DNA of 64,000 bases from a virus. The notes below the pieces were generated by a model that saw nothing but the letters and a program-made list of their open reading frames with translations, was not told the DNA's origin and did no database searches. Positions 34,101 to 43,071 of the stretch are shown piece after piece (position 1 is the first letter of the stretch; each line of letters opens with the position of its first letter). Position numbers and translations under genes: made by a program. Location of the stretch: positions 19,748 through 83,747 of the IMG/VR virus record IMGVR_UViG_3300030060_002972; one strand, written 5' to 3'.

Positions 34101-37100
34101 TGCAAGTTAGGGGTAAAAAAGAAGATGCTCAGTTTATTAAAAAACTAATTAGTGGTACAAAACAAGATAAAATAAAAGGTGCATATGAATTAACTAGACG
34201 AATTTTAACTGATGAACAATTAATGATGGATGTTATAAATAAAAATACACAAACACAAACATTATTTTTGTTAATGAAATCTATAGATAATCCTAAATTA
34301 AAACCTGTAGTAAAACAAATTTTGCAAGCAAACAAAACACAAACATCTGTAGTAGATTTATTACATAACATGGCTAAACAAGAAAACGCTACTAACAAAC
34401 CAAGCGTATCACTTACTAGCACTGGAGATACACGATTAGTTAATGAAGAATTACAAGACGCTACCGGTGGTGAAAGCGGTGTTATAAAACGTGTTTACAA
34501 TTATTTCTTTAAGGAATATCAACAAATAATGAGAGACAGTGGTTTTGAACCAGGTGTAGCTATACAAAAATTAGCATCTAATGCAGAACAATCATACACA
34601 AGAGAAGCTAGTAAAGGCGGATTAATAGAAACTACAGTATTAGAAGTAAAACAAAAATTAAAAAATACACTAGATGAAGTAAATAGTGGGTTAGCACCAG
34701 GCGCTGATAAATATACCAAAGATGATATTGATAATATTTTGGTTCAATTAGATAGATTAGCTAGTGGAGATAATGGTAAAGCAGCTGCAACTAAAATATT
34801 TAATGCGTTGCCAGGACCTGTACAAAGATATGTAGGTGAATATCATTCTACATTACGTAAAGCCTTGGAACGTTTTAATAGCAAAGTAGATGACATAAAT
34901 CTTATGGTAGAAAAAGGTGAAGTGTTTCCTGATACAGGTATAAATGTACCTTGGAAAGACCTTAGTCTAGAACGAGTTGACCCGTTAGATTTTTATTTTC
35001 CTAGATTTAGTAACGTAGAAAAAATGAACATAGAAAGATTTGATGTTTTTGCTACAATTAAATATGCAGACGGACACACTCAACGTGTACGTGTAGTTAA
35101 TGAAGCTGTAGATACCTTAGAAGATGTGCATAGAAAAATTATTGACCATGCAGATGTAGGTTTACCACCAGGAGCCGTATCATTAAATTACAATGTATCA
35201 CCTACACAACCATTGTTACGAAGTATTGACCAATACAATCCTACATCACAAGCACAGCAAGTTGTAGACGACATTGAAAATTTATTTCAAGTTGATTACA
35301 AAACCGTTAAGTCTGCATTAGACAAAGGCGGTTATAATTATCAAACTTTTTATAACGATGCGTTTATTGCTGGTCCAACATTTGCAAAACAAAGAACAGG
35401 TTTTGCTGCTAATTATGACACTGACCATTTAACAGTATTAAATACATATTTAATGAAAGAATCTAGATATAGAAATTTTATTGAACCTGTAATAAAACAT
35501 GACGCATTAAAAAGATACATGAAAGATACTCCGTTAGTAGATAAAAATGGCAACACTATGACAGGCACTATGGATTACGTTAGTCACATAGTAGATAACA
35601 TGTTAGGTAGACCACAACCAGCTACAGTTATGTTTAACAAATTACTACAAGGCATTATTAAAGGTGGCAAGTTATACAAAATACCTGGCATATCTAAGGA
35701 TGCTGATGTTAGAAGTTTCATAGATGCTAACTCTACATTTAACTATTATCTACAGTTTGCAGTAGACATACCAGCATCGTTAATACAAAGCACCATGGCA
35801 GTTACTTCTGTGTTACCGGCAGCGGGTAGGTATGCTTTTAGTATGCAACCTATGAAAGATGCTACAAATTTATTGTTAAGGTCATTAGTAAAAAATGACA
35901 GAGTTGCAAAAAATCCTATATTAAAACGTGTGCATAAAAGTTTCAAAAATAAATTAGATAAATTAGACACACAAACTAAACAAAAATATGATGACTTAGA
36001 ACAAGTATTTGTAGACATGAATCTTGAAATAGATAGTGCTCATGCTGTGCATATGGCAGACCAATATACAGCACAATTTGGTGTTGAAGCTAGTAATTTC
36101 TTAAAACGTAGCTATCACACAATAGGTAATGCTGTGACATATGCATTTAGAAAAGGTGATATTATCCCTAGACGTTTAGCTGCTACTTTAGCCTATGAAA
36201 ATGCCGATGCAGCTTTCAATAATGTTGCTAAAAAATTAAATAAAGCTGAAGTAGATTGGTTAGCTGGACCATTAAACACAGAAAAAGTTAGAAGTTTATT
36301 AAGACAAAAAGGTTTAACATTGAATCCATTGGAAGAAGAAACTATGAAACTTATGGTTAATTCTTCTAACCGTCAATACACTAATACTGGGCGTACTTAT
36401 GCAACTAAGACACAAGGTGCGTTTTACACTAAAGAAAAAGTAGGGATGCAATGGAAATACAAAGCTAACAGAAACTTTAAGAAAGATTTAGCTAAAAATT
36501 TTAGTGAAGAAACTAACCACAAATACAACTCAGCTAACAACACTGGATTTATGAATGAAGGATTGTTAAAAAACTTTAACTTGTACAAAAAATTTGCAGT
36601 AAAAGAATTTAGTAGGTTAGTGGGTTATGGTAAAAAAGGACAATACCCGGCACTAGCTGCTAGTCTGTTAGCGTATCAACAGATTGCAGGAAGTGTAGGA
36701 TTACCTTTTGCAAGAGACTTAAAACAATTATTAGAATGGGCATACTACGGGTCAGAAGTAATAGCTAAACCAAAAACAGAAGCTAATCCAGCTTTATTAG
36801 ATATGGAATCTAACTTAAGAGCCTATGCAGCAGACAGCCCACTAAGAAAATATGCGTTGTTTGGTCTTGCATCTACAGCGGGTATTGATTTAACACAAAG
36901 TGCATCTGTTAATATGGAAGGTTACTTTAGTCCAAGAACACCTATAAATGGATTTGGTGATGTTGTAGGTAATTTAGTGTTAGGAGATACTTATAGACGT
37001 ATGAAATCTATGTTTAATCGTATAGCTAACTTAAAATCACAAGGCAACTTATACGAACTAGGCGGAGAAACTGGATTACAAAAATACATTAGAGGTTTTG

Positions 37101-37648
37101 AGGCTGCGGCACCTTTTATTCCAATGGGTGAACAAGCAGTAGACGCCTTACAAGTAATCAACGGTATGCAACCTAGAGATTATAGTGGACGACTTATGGA
37201 TGTGTATGGTAGACAGGATGAGTTAAGCCAAGGTAACGAAGCTATACTAAAATTATTAGGATTTAATACTATGGATGAGGTATTATATAAACAAACATCT
37301 TCATTAATTAGTGGAAAAACTGGTAAAGAGTTAAGAGAAATAGACAAAATAAAACGAAGACATTTTGTTAATGATGCTTTTGGATTAATTACAGATTACA
37401 TAAATGCAACTAACGAAGGTGAAGTTGATGCAGAAGAAGTTGATGACATTATAGAAGAATTGTCTGAGATTGTCACTTATTTTGGTGGGGATAAACAACT
37501 GTTAAATGCTATGAATTATGCATTTGTGACAAACAATGTGCCTAGAGATATATTAAAATTAAAACGAGGCACAGCTAAACAGAAACAATTAATTATAAAC
37601 AACTTAGATATTTTATTACGCCAAACTAACAAAGGAGGACAAGACTAA
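31196..37648 (+). CDS. Giant internal virion protein (2,150 aa)
   Basis: The longest gene in the window, started at TTG (31196) with a weak ribosome binding site. Mostly helical with Lys/Asn-rich regions and coiled-coil stretches; a few hydrophobic segments occur, for example around residues 175-195 and 1510-1545. The size and place fit the giant ejection protein of podoviruses that spans the host envelope (T7 gp16-like). I saw no clear lytic transglycosylase motif. Confidence 0.65.
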   Translation: MGIKKQLTIDKLKNYKKVPIGGQDTITAPQVDLQSITQNTFNKLNTQKQEEELNTDLNLEINAPTIVKPDTYISDNELNASSLFSLENLVGRENSDYINNAIDEFLPNFHIDPGEIIYGRKNSYENPTAAQAFYNGLMPGRDRDIADFAERVEFARANGINPLDTYIDSFMWGLGEALQFYGYWRMSGAFAKNLLIPALTRIGILSKSKRIAELGEGTEKVVNRLPKVLQQDAKKFLTDNKYRQQLIGTIGVESSIVTAVEDDIVDGILYTVGYPAAFKYGFIPGFKGFIDVAGKGLTKVVDKGKNLVIKSQTEDDIPKPLNKITSLIQKVLDGTQKDGIENLGTNTQKVIKELENISVEGQKNLGDLIKTSAALQNDVQKLLKVFNTKVVGIINNIGNTTATKNIKALLDSPDLKNGDFETLIKFTKLIANESKHGHKQNRKKFFVSVLDEADDMLSKFGNSDVATIVAPGKIPLTKDNSRILYSKIKTKLQDLVGHTKGQAADVDSTLRQALGFNTSQSPDAIFKNLLHKLQGKFANKVNKNSQTDLGTLLNLAKENPKGITKLIDNISALNDYKKFISNETFDNQSRNWKKLVYHIKNVQAVTGMTGVKRKINKILDTKRDYNKLFDVAGRKTSEVKIQKGKKGKTETVTIIEQEDRFGYKQDIARKQRLRQELGIPITRSVSLRQLLNRSQKGFTREEYDTALTLLRKEIEEAGLLPQDLSKELGRQLTRRNRIKRSAFNTRVRNDLASDEALDEIAQRFVDDIQIKAEMAKYGIDPSIVNRSSLDKLTKRKKRLRELHTDLNNQLFKSNTKIQTHINKIGSIVNKISNGKETLAMLNPFKNIQEINQGIKFVSRYQQGQSLEVGDGLANATKMFAAMEKNISNTIKSGAQNSNNLNKEFFRFMNDYLNEKNLNTPELRDVQEVIASVLTSGRTTAEIKTKARTGLYKTLVAHVYDDLPGIGHILQVRGKKEDAQFIKKLISGTKQDKIKGAYELTRRILTDEQLMMDVINKNTQTQTLFLLMKSIDNPKLKPVVKQILQANKTQTSVVDLLHNMAKQENATNKPSVSLTSTGDTRLVNEELQDATGGESGVIKRVYNYFFKEYQQIMRDSGFEPGVAIQKLASNAEQSYTREASKGGLIETTVLEVKQKLKNTLDEVNSGLAPGADKYTKDDIDNILVQLDRLASGDNGKAAATKIFNALPGPVQRYVGEYHSTLRKALERFNSKVDDINLMVEKGEVFPDTGINVPWKDLSLERVDPLDFYFPRFSNVEKMNIERFDVFATIKYADGHTQRVRVVNEAVDTLEDVHRKIIDHADVGLPPGAVSLNYNVSPTQPLLRSIDQYNPTSQAQQVVDDIENLFQVDYKTVKSALDKGGYNYQTFYNDAFIAGPTFAKQRTGFAANYDTDHLTVLNTYLMKESRYRNFIEPVIKHDALKRYMKDTPLVDKNGNTMTGTMDYVSHIVDNMLGRPQPATVMFNKLLQGIIKGGKLYKIPGISKDADVRSFIDANSTFNYYLQFAVDIPASLIQSTMAVTSVLPAAGRYAFSMQPMKDATNLLLRSLVKNDRVAKNPILKRVHKSFKNKLDKLDTQTKQKYDDLEQVFVDMNLEIDSAHAVHMADQYTAQFGVEASNFLKRSYHTIGNAVTYAFRKGDIIPRRLAATLAYENADAAFNNVAKKLNKAEVDWLAGPLNTEKVRSLLRQKGLTLNPLEEETMKLMVNSSNRQYTNTGRTYATKTQGAFYTKEKVGMQWKYKANRNFKKDLAKNFSEETNHKYNSANNTGFMNEGLLKNFNLYKKFAVKEFSRLVGYGKKGQYPALAASLLAYQQIAGSVGLPFARDLKQLLEWAYYGSEVIAKPKTEANPALLDMESNLRAYAADSPLRKYALFGLASTAGIDLTQSASVNMEGYFSPRTPINGFGDVVGNLVLGDTYRRMKSMFNRIANLKSQGNLYELGGETGLQKYIRGFEAAAPFIPMGEQAVDALQVINGMQPRDYSGRLMDVYGRQDELSQGNEAILKLLGFNTMDEVLYKQTSSLISGKTGKELREIDKIKRRHFVNDAFGLITDYINATNEGEVDAEEVDDIIEELSEIVTYFGGDKQLLNAMNYAFVTNNVPRDILKLKRGTAKQKQLIINNLDILLRQTNKGGQD
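32224..32237. promoter_or_regulatory. GGGTAC palindrome, one mismatch
   Basis: GGGTACAAATACCC inside the 2,150-aa gene; the arms extend to TTGGGTA / TACCCAA. Confidence 0.55.
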
Positions 37649-37842
37649 TGGAATTAATTTCACAATATGCACCGTGGTTATTAACAGGTGTATTGTCTAT
37701 AGCTGGATATTTGTTCAAAGGTAAATATGCACAACTTAAAGTGTGTGTTAAAACTTTTATTGATATGATAGAAGATGATAAAATTACACCTGAAGAAATG
37801 AAACAGTTTATGACTGAAGCAAAAAAACTTATAGGTAAATAA
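37648..37842 (+). CDS. Small membrane protein, lysis-region
   Basis: A 64-aa protein with an N-terminal hydrophobic segment (YAPWLLTGVLSIAGYLF) followed by a charged amphipathic helix. GGAGG upstream. Could be a holin or spanin-like accessory; a single membrane segment and cytoplasmic tail is all that can be said. Confidence 0.55.
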   Translation: MELISQYAPWLLTGVLSIAGYLFKGKYAQLKVCVKTFIDMIEDDKITPEEMKQFMTEAKKLIGK

Positions 37843-37844
37843 TT

Positions 37845-38492
37845 ATGCGTGTACATATTTTAATATTATTAACATTATTGTTATTTGGATTAGTAGGTTG
37901 GGTCAAAGTATTTGCTACCGACAACAGCACATCTAACCAAACTAATACGTCTGGTTCAAACACCAGTATTAGTGGTGGGTACACATCTACTACTAACAAT
38001 ACGTACAGTGGTGGGCAAACCAACACGACCACTAACAGTACAACTAATAGTACAAAAAATAGTAAAATACCTGTAGGCACCGCTACTGCACCTAGTATGT
38101 CATCGTACAGTCAAGATTTATGTATTGTAGGCGTATCTGGTGGAGTGCAAGTCACCGGATTTGGGGTATCAGGTGGCACATATGTTACTGACGAGAATTG
38201 TGAACGAATGAAACTATCAAAACTTCTATATGATTTTAATATGCGAGTTGCATCAATCGCAATTCTCTGTCAGGACGATAGAGTATTTTCTGCTATGGAA
38301 CACGCAGGCACACCTTGCCCGTTTGAAGGTAAGATAGGAAAAGATGCAGAAGACCAATGGAAAAAATATGACGTAGAAAGACCTGACTACGACAAATATG
38401 TACAAAAATTAAAACGAAGAGCGGCTATAGACAAAGAAACAGAATTTGTACCTATAGACACGGAGTATGATTTATATGGAGACGATGATTAA
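37845..38492 (+). CDS. Exported Asn/Thr/Ser-rich protein
   Basis: A 215-aa protein with a signal peptide (MRVHILILLTLLLFGLVGW ... VFA), then a low-complexity Asn/Thr/Ser region with repeats of the kind TNTTTNSTTNST. A folded C-terminal part with four cysteines (DLCIVG, ENCERM, ILCQDD, TPCPFE) follows, ending acidic. Likely virion-associated or exported to the periplasm. Confidence 0.6.
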   Translation: MRVHILILLTLLLFGLVGWVKVFATDNSTSNQTNTSGSNTSISGGYTSTTNNTYSGGQTNTTTNSTTNSTKNSKIPVGTATAPSMSSYSQDLCIVGVSGGVQVTGFGVSGGTYVTDENCERMKLSKLLYDFNMRVASIAILCQDDRVFSAMEHAGTPCPFEGKIGKDAEDQWKKYDVERPDYDKYVQKLKRRAAIDKETEFVPIDTEYDLYGDDD

Positions 38493-39858
38493 ATGTGGTT
38501 ACTTATTGTTAATTGCATTCTTGATAGCGTGGGCAGCAACCGCAGAAGAGATAACGACTGGAAACCTTTTGCCAAATGGTTCTGGAAACGCAAGTAACTA
38601 CCAATCTGTAGATAATACTATACCTAACGTAACAACTAATGGTTTTAATGTGGTTGGTAATGTTAGAGATTGGGGACAAGAATTAGAAACAACAGGTACA
38701 GGTAGTATTAATTACACTGGTAATTTAACTGACCATGCTACACAGCAACAATTAGACAATGGTATTAGATTAGATTCTACTACTATAGTACAAAACTGTG
38801 AGTGGGTAGGGTCTAATTGGCAGTGCGGACAAGCTAGAGCAGGTCAAGACACATATACTACTACCGTAAAAATATTAGATGATGAAGGTAATACATTAGC
38901 CATAGTAAATCAAACTAGAAATAATGACTCTGGGTATGGTGCAAACGCATACAAGTATGAAGATTCTGTTACATATACAGGTGCGGGCAGTAATCAATTT
39001 TACTGGGAATGGGAAGGTGTAGACGAAGGCAGTTATGTAAACTTAGGTGGACCTAATTTGCTTGGTGCAAAACTTACAATGACCTATGATGACACTGTAA
39101 TACCGGAAGAAACTATAGAAGAAATATATGAAGTTATAGAAGAATTTGAGGAATGGCAAGAGACATTTGTACCAGTAGAATTTATAGAAGAGTTTATTCC
39201 GTTACCTGTTTTAATAGAAAAATTTCCTATGTCAGTGTTAGAAGAAGAAATAGTTTTTGAAGAACTTAATGCTATTGAAGAAGAGTTTGAAGAAGTAGAA
39301 ATACTACAAGTATTTGGTGGACCTGAAATAGTAGAGGAACCAGAAGAAGAAGTTGTAGAAGAACCAACACCTACACAAGCTGCAATAGAACCTACACAAG
39401 AAGAAACTGAAACGGAAAGTGAACCACAAGAAGTAAATAATGAACCAGCGTTAGTAGTAGCTGAAGAACCAGAACAGGGTACAGTACCCGAAAAAACACC
39501 TAGTGTAAGTGTAGATAATATACAAGCAGAAGTAAGTGTGACAGTTAAAGAAGTAGATAAACAATTAGCTGTAGTTAACGTAGTAGCGGCTAAGATGATA
39601 GAAGATAAACAAGTAGATATTTCTAGTTATTACAAACAATACACAGATAACCGTGAGATTTATGATAGTCGTATCTATGAAGATTTGCGTATATTAGATA
39701 ATTATGATATACAAATATATAACAATAATAATAAATTTGTAGCTATATCTGTTAATGACCCTGTATTAAAATATCAAGTACAATTTCAGAAAGCTAGAAG
39801 TATACGTATACAAAAAGAAAAAGAATTAGAATATTTAAGGAGACAATATGCTAGATAA
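38476..39858 (+). CDS. Exported acidic protein
   Basis: About 460 aa; ATG at 38476 is chosen because GGAG lies 10 nt upstream, though 38467 and 38485 are possible. N-terminal signal peptide (LLLIAFLIAWAATAEE), a beta-rich domain (about 25-200), then a Glu-rich stretch with Pro (about 205-330) and a helical C-terminus. Overlaps both neighbours slightly. Contains a palindrome at 39477-39489. Probably envelope- or virion-associated; unknown. Confidence 0.6.
   Translation: METMIKCGYLLLIAFLIAWAATAEEITTGNLLPNGSGNASNYQSVDNTIPNVTTNGFNVVGNVRDWGQELETTGTGSINYTGNLTDHATQQQLDNGIRLDSTTIVQNCEWVGSNWQCGQARAGQDTYTTTVKILDDEGNTLAIVNQTRNNDSGYGANAYKYEDSVTYTGAGSNQFYWEWEGVDEGSYVNLGGPNLLGAKLTMTYDDTVIPEETIEEIYEVIEEFEEWQETFVPVEFIEEFIPLPVLIEKFPMSVLEEEIVFEELNAIEEEFEEVEILQVFGGPEIVEEPEEEVVEEPTPTQAAIEPTQEETETESEPQEVNNEPALVVAEEPEQGTVPEKTPSVSVDNIQAEVSVTVKEVDKQLAVVNVVAAKMIEDKQVDISSYYKQYTDNREIYDSRIYEDLRILDNYDIQIYNNNNKFVAISVNDPVLKYQVQFQKARSIRIQKEKELEYLRRQYAR
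39477..39489. promoter_or_regulatory. GGGTAC palindrome (inside a gene)
   Basis: Perfect GGGTAC-A-GTACCC in the acidic exported protein gene. Confidence 0.7.
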
Positions 39859-40084
39859 ATTACAAAAATATGCAATGATAGTTGGTGTGGTATCTGCTAT
39901 TGGTGGCGGTTTCTACGCATGGGGTGAGTTTAATACTAGATTAGATGCAGTATCTCAAGCAATAGGCAGTGACAATGTAGAAAAACTACAACAACAAGTT
40001 AATTTGTTAGATAAAAAATTGGAAGTCTTAGAAGCTAAACTAGATGAGTTTAGGTCTGGACTAAATAATCCATTGGGGAAATAG
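39848..40084 (+). CDS. Membrane-anchored coiled-coil protein
   Basis: A 78-aa protein with one membrane segment (MIVGVVSAIGGGFYAWG) and a following coiled coil (VEKLQQQVNLLDKKLEVLE). Architecture like small i-spanin-type or holin-associated phage proteins, located in the lysis-like cluster. AGGAG upstream. Confidence 0.55.
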   Translation: MLDKLQKYAMIVGVVSAIGGGFYAWGEFNTRLDAVSQAIGSDNVEKLQQQVNLLDKKLEVLEAKLDEFRSGLNNPLGK

Positions 40085-40086
40085 AT

Positions 40087-41385
40087 ATGGTAACACCTAA
40101 AATACGTATGATAAAAACAAAAGACGGTTATTACGCAGTTAGCCCTGTACGTTGGGATAGTGAACTACAAAAAAATCGTTTTATTACAGACGATGAGTGT
40201 GCTGCAGAGGCATTAGAATCTGCTAGTGCACATGTAATAGAATATTTTACTAATGAAAAAGATGCAACAGCGTACACAAAAGCACAAATTGTTCCATATA
40301 ATAAAAATATAGCAGGAACAGCCTATAAACAAATTGCAGGTTTTGATAAAAAAGACCAGCAAAGTATAGAGGACCATTTGTCTGGACGTTTAGCTCCAAT
40401 CAGAATTACAAACAAATCAGATTTTAACAGATACAAAAAATTTATACCTGCAACAGTACAAAACGCATTAATTAAAAGTAATTTTACTATGCCATTTTCT
40501 ATTGCTAACCCGTATGACACCGGTAGTTTGGATGCAAACCACGGTAAATTAAATAGAGAACAGGAATTACACAACGCTAATTCACGTTATTTTCCAGGTT
40601 ATATTCCAGACTATAATTTTAGGGGTGCAGGTAATTTAGATATGGACACTATGGAATACACCGAAAGAGCAAATGTAGGTAGGACTTTTAGTTATGGTGA
40701 TGATATGTTACAACTGTTTAGACATTCACATGGGTTAACTTATAAAGGTAAATACGATGCAACAAAACCTGGGTTTACCTGGAGAAATGCTTTTGCAGTA
40801 TCAACTGATACAGATACGTACTTAAAAAAAGCTAATGGATTTATTAAACAAATGCCTAAATTTTTGAACATGACCGGCAGTACGTTTACAGAAAATTGGA
40901 AACCTTACGGCAATGACAAAAGAACACCAGAAACTATGCAAGAATTATTGTATACACTTTTAGGAATAGGTCTTATGGAATCTGGATATAATGAAATGAA
41001 TGAAGAAGAACAGCAACTAGCTTTGGCTGACTTAAAAACTCGTTACTCAATACTACATCCAATGATGCAAAACTTTGATATGGTTCTTAGAAACCACGGA
41101 TACCAACATGGGTACGTAGATTACTTAGCTGCGGATGACGACAAAAAAGATGCATTTCGTAAAAGACTAACGGAGAAGTTGCGTACACCAGAGTATGAAA
41201 TATCTCGTAACAATGGTGAGGCAATGAGAAAATTTATGATAAAACTTACAGAGATACCTACAGAACAAAATGACAGAATACAAAAACAAATACAAAAAGA
41301 CGGTACTATTAACACAGATAATTTATTAAGAACTAAACCAACAGAGGCTGATATTACACTAACTAACCCGCCTCTAGGAGACTAA
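40087..41385 (+). CDS. Late protein of unknown function (432 aa)
   Basis: A 432-aa protein (MVTPKIRMIKTKDGYYAVSP) without membrane segments. It lies between two small membrane proteins, the place where an endolysin might be expected, but I see no lysozyme, amidase or peptidase motif I would trust; HSHGL and NHGYQHGY provide clustered histidines. Function left open. Confidence 0.55.
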   Translation: MVTPKIRMIKTKDGYYAVSPVRWDSELQKNRFITDDECAAEALESASAHVIEYFTNEKDATAYTKAQIVPYNKNIAGTAYKQIAGFDKKDQQSIEDHLSGRLAPIRITNKSDFNRYKKFIPATVQNALIKSNFTMPFSIANPYDTGSLDANHGKLNREQELHNANSRYFPGYIPDYNFRGAGNLDMDTMEYTERANVGRTFSYGDDMLQLFRHSHGLTYKGKYDATKPGFTWRNAFAVSTDTDTYLKKANGFIKQMPKFLNMTGSTFTENWKPYGNDKRTPETMQELLYTLLGIGLMESGYNEMNEEEQQLALADLKTRYSILHPMMQNFDMVLRNHGYQHGYVDYLAADDDKKDAFRKRLTEKLRTPEYEISRNNGEAMRKFMIKLTEIPTEQNDRIQKQIQKDGTINTDNLLRTKPTEADITLTNPPLGD

Positions 41386-41627
41386 TGGACGAATACGGAA
41401 TGATAGAAAGTATGATTACAAATGTAGGTTTTCCTATAGCTGTAGCTTTCTTTGTTTTGTACAAACTAAATCAAAGTCTAGATAAACTACGTGGTAGTGT
41501 AGATAGATTATATGATTTAATGTCTGAAAAAGATGTAACTATGAAAGAACTAACTTTGAAAGTAGATTACTTAGAACGTGCTGTACATAGATACAATAGA
41601 AATAATAGGAAAAAACCCCACCAGTAA
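41385..41627 (+). CDS. Holin-like protein (BhlA/UviB type)
   Basis: An 80-aa protein with an N-terminal membrane segment NVGFPIAVAFFVLYKL followed by a coiled coil and basic tail, the layout of the BhlA/UviB small holin family. It is the last gene of the rightward cluster of unit A. Its end overlaps the terminator serving the opposite strand. Confidence 0.65.
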   Translation: MDEYGMIESMITNVGFPIAVAFFVLYKLNQSLDKLRGSVDRLYDLMSEKDVTMKELTLKVDYLERAVHRYNRNNRKKPHQ

Positions 41628-41637
41628 TTAGTGGGGT
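41615..41637 (-). terminator. Leftward rho-independent terminator at the unit A/B junction
   Basis: Stem ACCCCAC / GTGGGGT with a 9-nt loop, followed on the minus strand by six T. It stops leftward transcription of unit B before it enters the rightward genes of unit A. No T-run exists on the plus side. Confidence 0.75.
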
Positions 41638-41671
41638 ACCGCATGCAACTGAACGCCATAGTTACAAGGGG

Positions 41672-42160
41672 TTAATTAAGTGTTGACGTATCATCATCTG
41701 GATATGGGTCGTATAAACTTGGTAGTATTTCCTTAGAATATACTTCCCATGGCACTATACTTAAATCACAAGTATCATACCCTGCGTCTATAGACTCTTG
41801 TATAATTTTAATTTTAGTATTTGTTGCATCATTGTGTGTATCTACACGATTATATGTAATTCTGTTACGTATTAAACTTGTAGTTAAATCCTTAGGTAAC
41901 ATGTACGACATCATACTATTTATCATTTGAGAACAACGATTAAATATGTTATGATGGTACCCGTCAATAAAAATTAACTTAGCTTCTTCTAGTGCTATCA
42001 AAGCAATTAAACTAGGAAAATGTTTATCTTGCAATGAGGCATACCCTGGATTAACCATAAATTTTACGGTCTCACTTCTAATTAATTGAGGGTTAGAAAC
42101 AATAGACCAGTAGTTGTGTATGCTAAACACATCAGATAAATTACTAACTACTACTAACAT
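41672..42160 (-). CDS. Hypothetical protein, distal end of unit B leftward operon
   Basis: A 162-aa protein (MLVVVSNLSDVFSIHNYW), GGAGAAG upstream, overlapping the upstream gene by 17 nt. No motif recognised. The mix of hydrophobic strands and helices suggests a soluble alpha/beta protein. Confidence 0.6.
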   Translation of the reverse strand: MLVVVSNLSDVFSIHNYWSIVSNPQLIRSETVKFMVNPGYASLQDKHFPSLIALIALEEAKLIFIDGYHHNIFNRCSQMINSMMSYMLPKDLTTSLIRNRITYNRVDTHNDATNTKIKIIQESIDAGYDTCDLSIVPWEVYSKEILPSLYDPYPDDDTSTLN

Positions 42161-42698
42161 TCTCTTCTCCGGTATATAAGAATTTTTTGTACGCTTCTAA
42201 TACACTATTATGTATATCATCCCATTCACATGAGATACAAAAGAAATGAAATTTAGTTGGAAACATTGAACCTGGATGTTTAATTATATTATGCTGTAAT
42301 ATGTGCATAACAATATCAGGTATTAAATTATAATAAATACGTACTTTCATATTACACAAACGTTCTATCTTACCTATTGTAGGCAACTCTATCATACGAG
42401 TAGAGTCATGTAATAAATTTTTATAAGTCATTGTTAAATAACTTTCTTTTCTTAAATAAGCTATTTTTGTTTCGTTCAACCATTCATGAAATAGCACCGG
42501 AGATATTTCTTCAGGTATAAATCTAGACAACTGCAAAGGCAACCAGTTATTGTTAACTAAAGTCAATAGTTTACTTATCATTGTAATTCTACTGTCTTGA
42601 AACATGCTAGGCATTAACATGCCTGCACCAAACTTATCTTTGTACATTAAACAAATAACACCTAAACGTTGTAGTACAAGTAAATATTCTTTATTCAC
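42144..42698 (-). CDS. Hypothetical protein
   Basis: About 184 aa. The frame is open from ATG 42713, but GGAGG lies 8 nt before an in-frame GTG at 42698 (then NKEYLLVLQRLG), making that start likely. Hydrophobic and charged helices with no known motif. It follows the nuclease gene at 42691. Confidence 0.55.
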   Translation of the reverse strand: MNKEYLLVLQRLGVICLMYKDKFGAGMLMPSMFQDSRITMISKLLTLVNNNWLPLQLSRFIPEEISPVLFHEWLNETKIAYLRKESYLTMTYKNLLHDSTRMIELPTIGKIERLCNMKVRIYYNLIPDIVMHILQHNIIKHPGSMFPTKFHFFCISCEWDDIHNSVLEAYKKFLYTGEENVSSS

Positions 42699-43071
42699 TA
42701 GTGCCCTCCGCATAAGTTGGAATTGTTAAATGCAACTCAATCCAGTCATCAAAAGCAGGTGTCATAATAAAGTTTTTTTGTGCATCTAGAGTAGCATGAT
42801 ATAACATCATTCCTTTTTCTTTCATGGCTCTGTAAGCATCACGTTTCATTTGTGGTTTACTAATGTAACCTTTTTTACATTGCACACCAAACCAAAAACG
42901 TTCGCCTGTATCCATGTTATATACACCACACATAATATCTGCCATACCTTTACTACCTCTAGATTCCATAATGTGATACTTAATGCGTTTTAAGGGAGCA
43001 AGCTGATTATTCAAATACTCAACAGTACGTTTTTCAAATCTATAACCAGCTTGATATCTTTTGTTAACCAT
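42691..43071 (-). CDS. PD-(D/E)XK / Holliday-junction-resolvase-like nuclease
   Basis: A 126-aa protein. AGYRFEKRTVEYL gives the helix-1 Glu, SRGSKGMADIMCG the Asp and FGVQCKKGYIS the Q-x-K, an order typical of archaeal-type resolvases and VRR-NUC-like folds. Start overlaps the exonuclease stop (TAATG). Probably a junction-resolving enzyme, the second such nuclease in unit B beside 47101-47652. Confidence 0.7.
   Translation of the reverse strand: MVNKRYQAGYRFEKRTVEYLNNQLAPLKRIKYHIMESRGSKGMADIMCGVYNMDTGERFWFGVQCKKGYISKPQMKRDAYRAMKEKGMMLYHATLDAQKNFIMTPAFDDWIELHLTIPTYAEGTSE

Noticed and set aside
31196-37648. Lytic transglycosylase domain in the 2,150-aa protein
   Set aside because: A GVESS-like stretch near residue 245 is present, but the surrounding pattern of the SLT family is not convincing.
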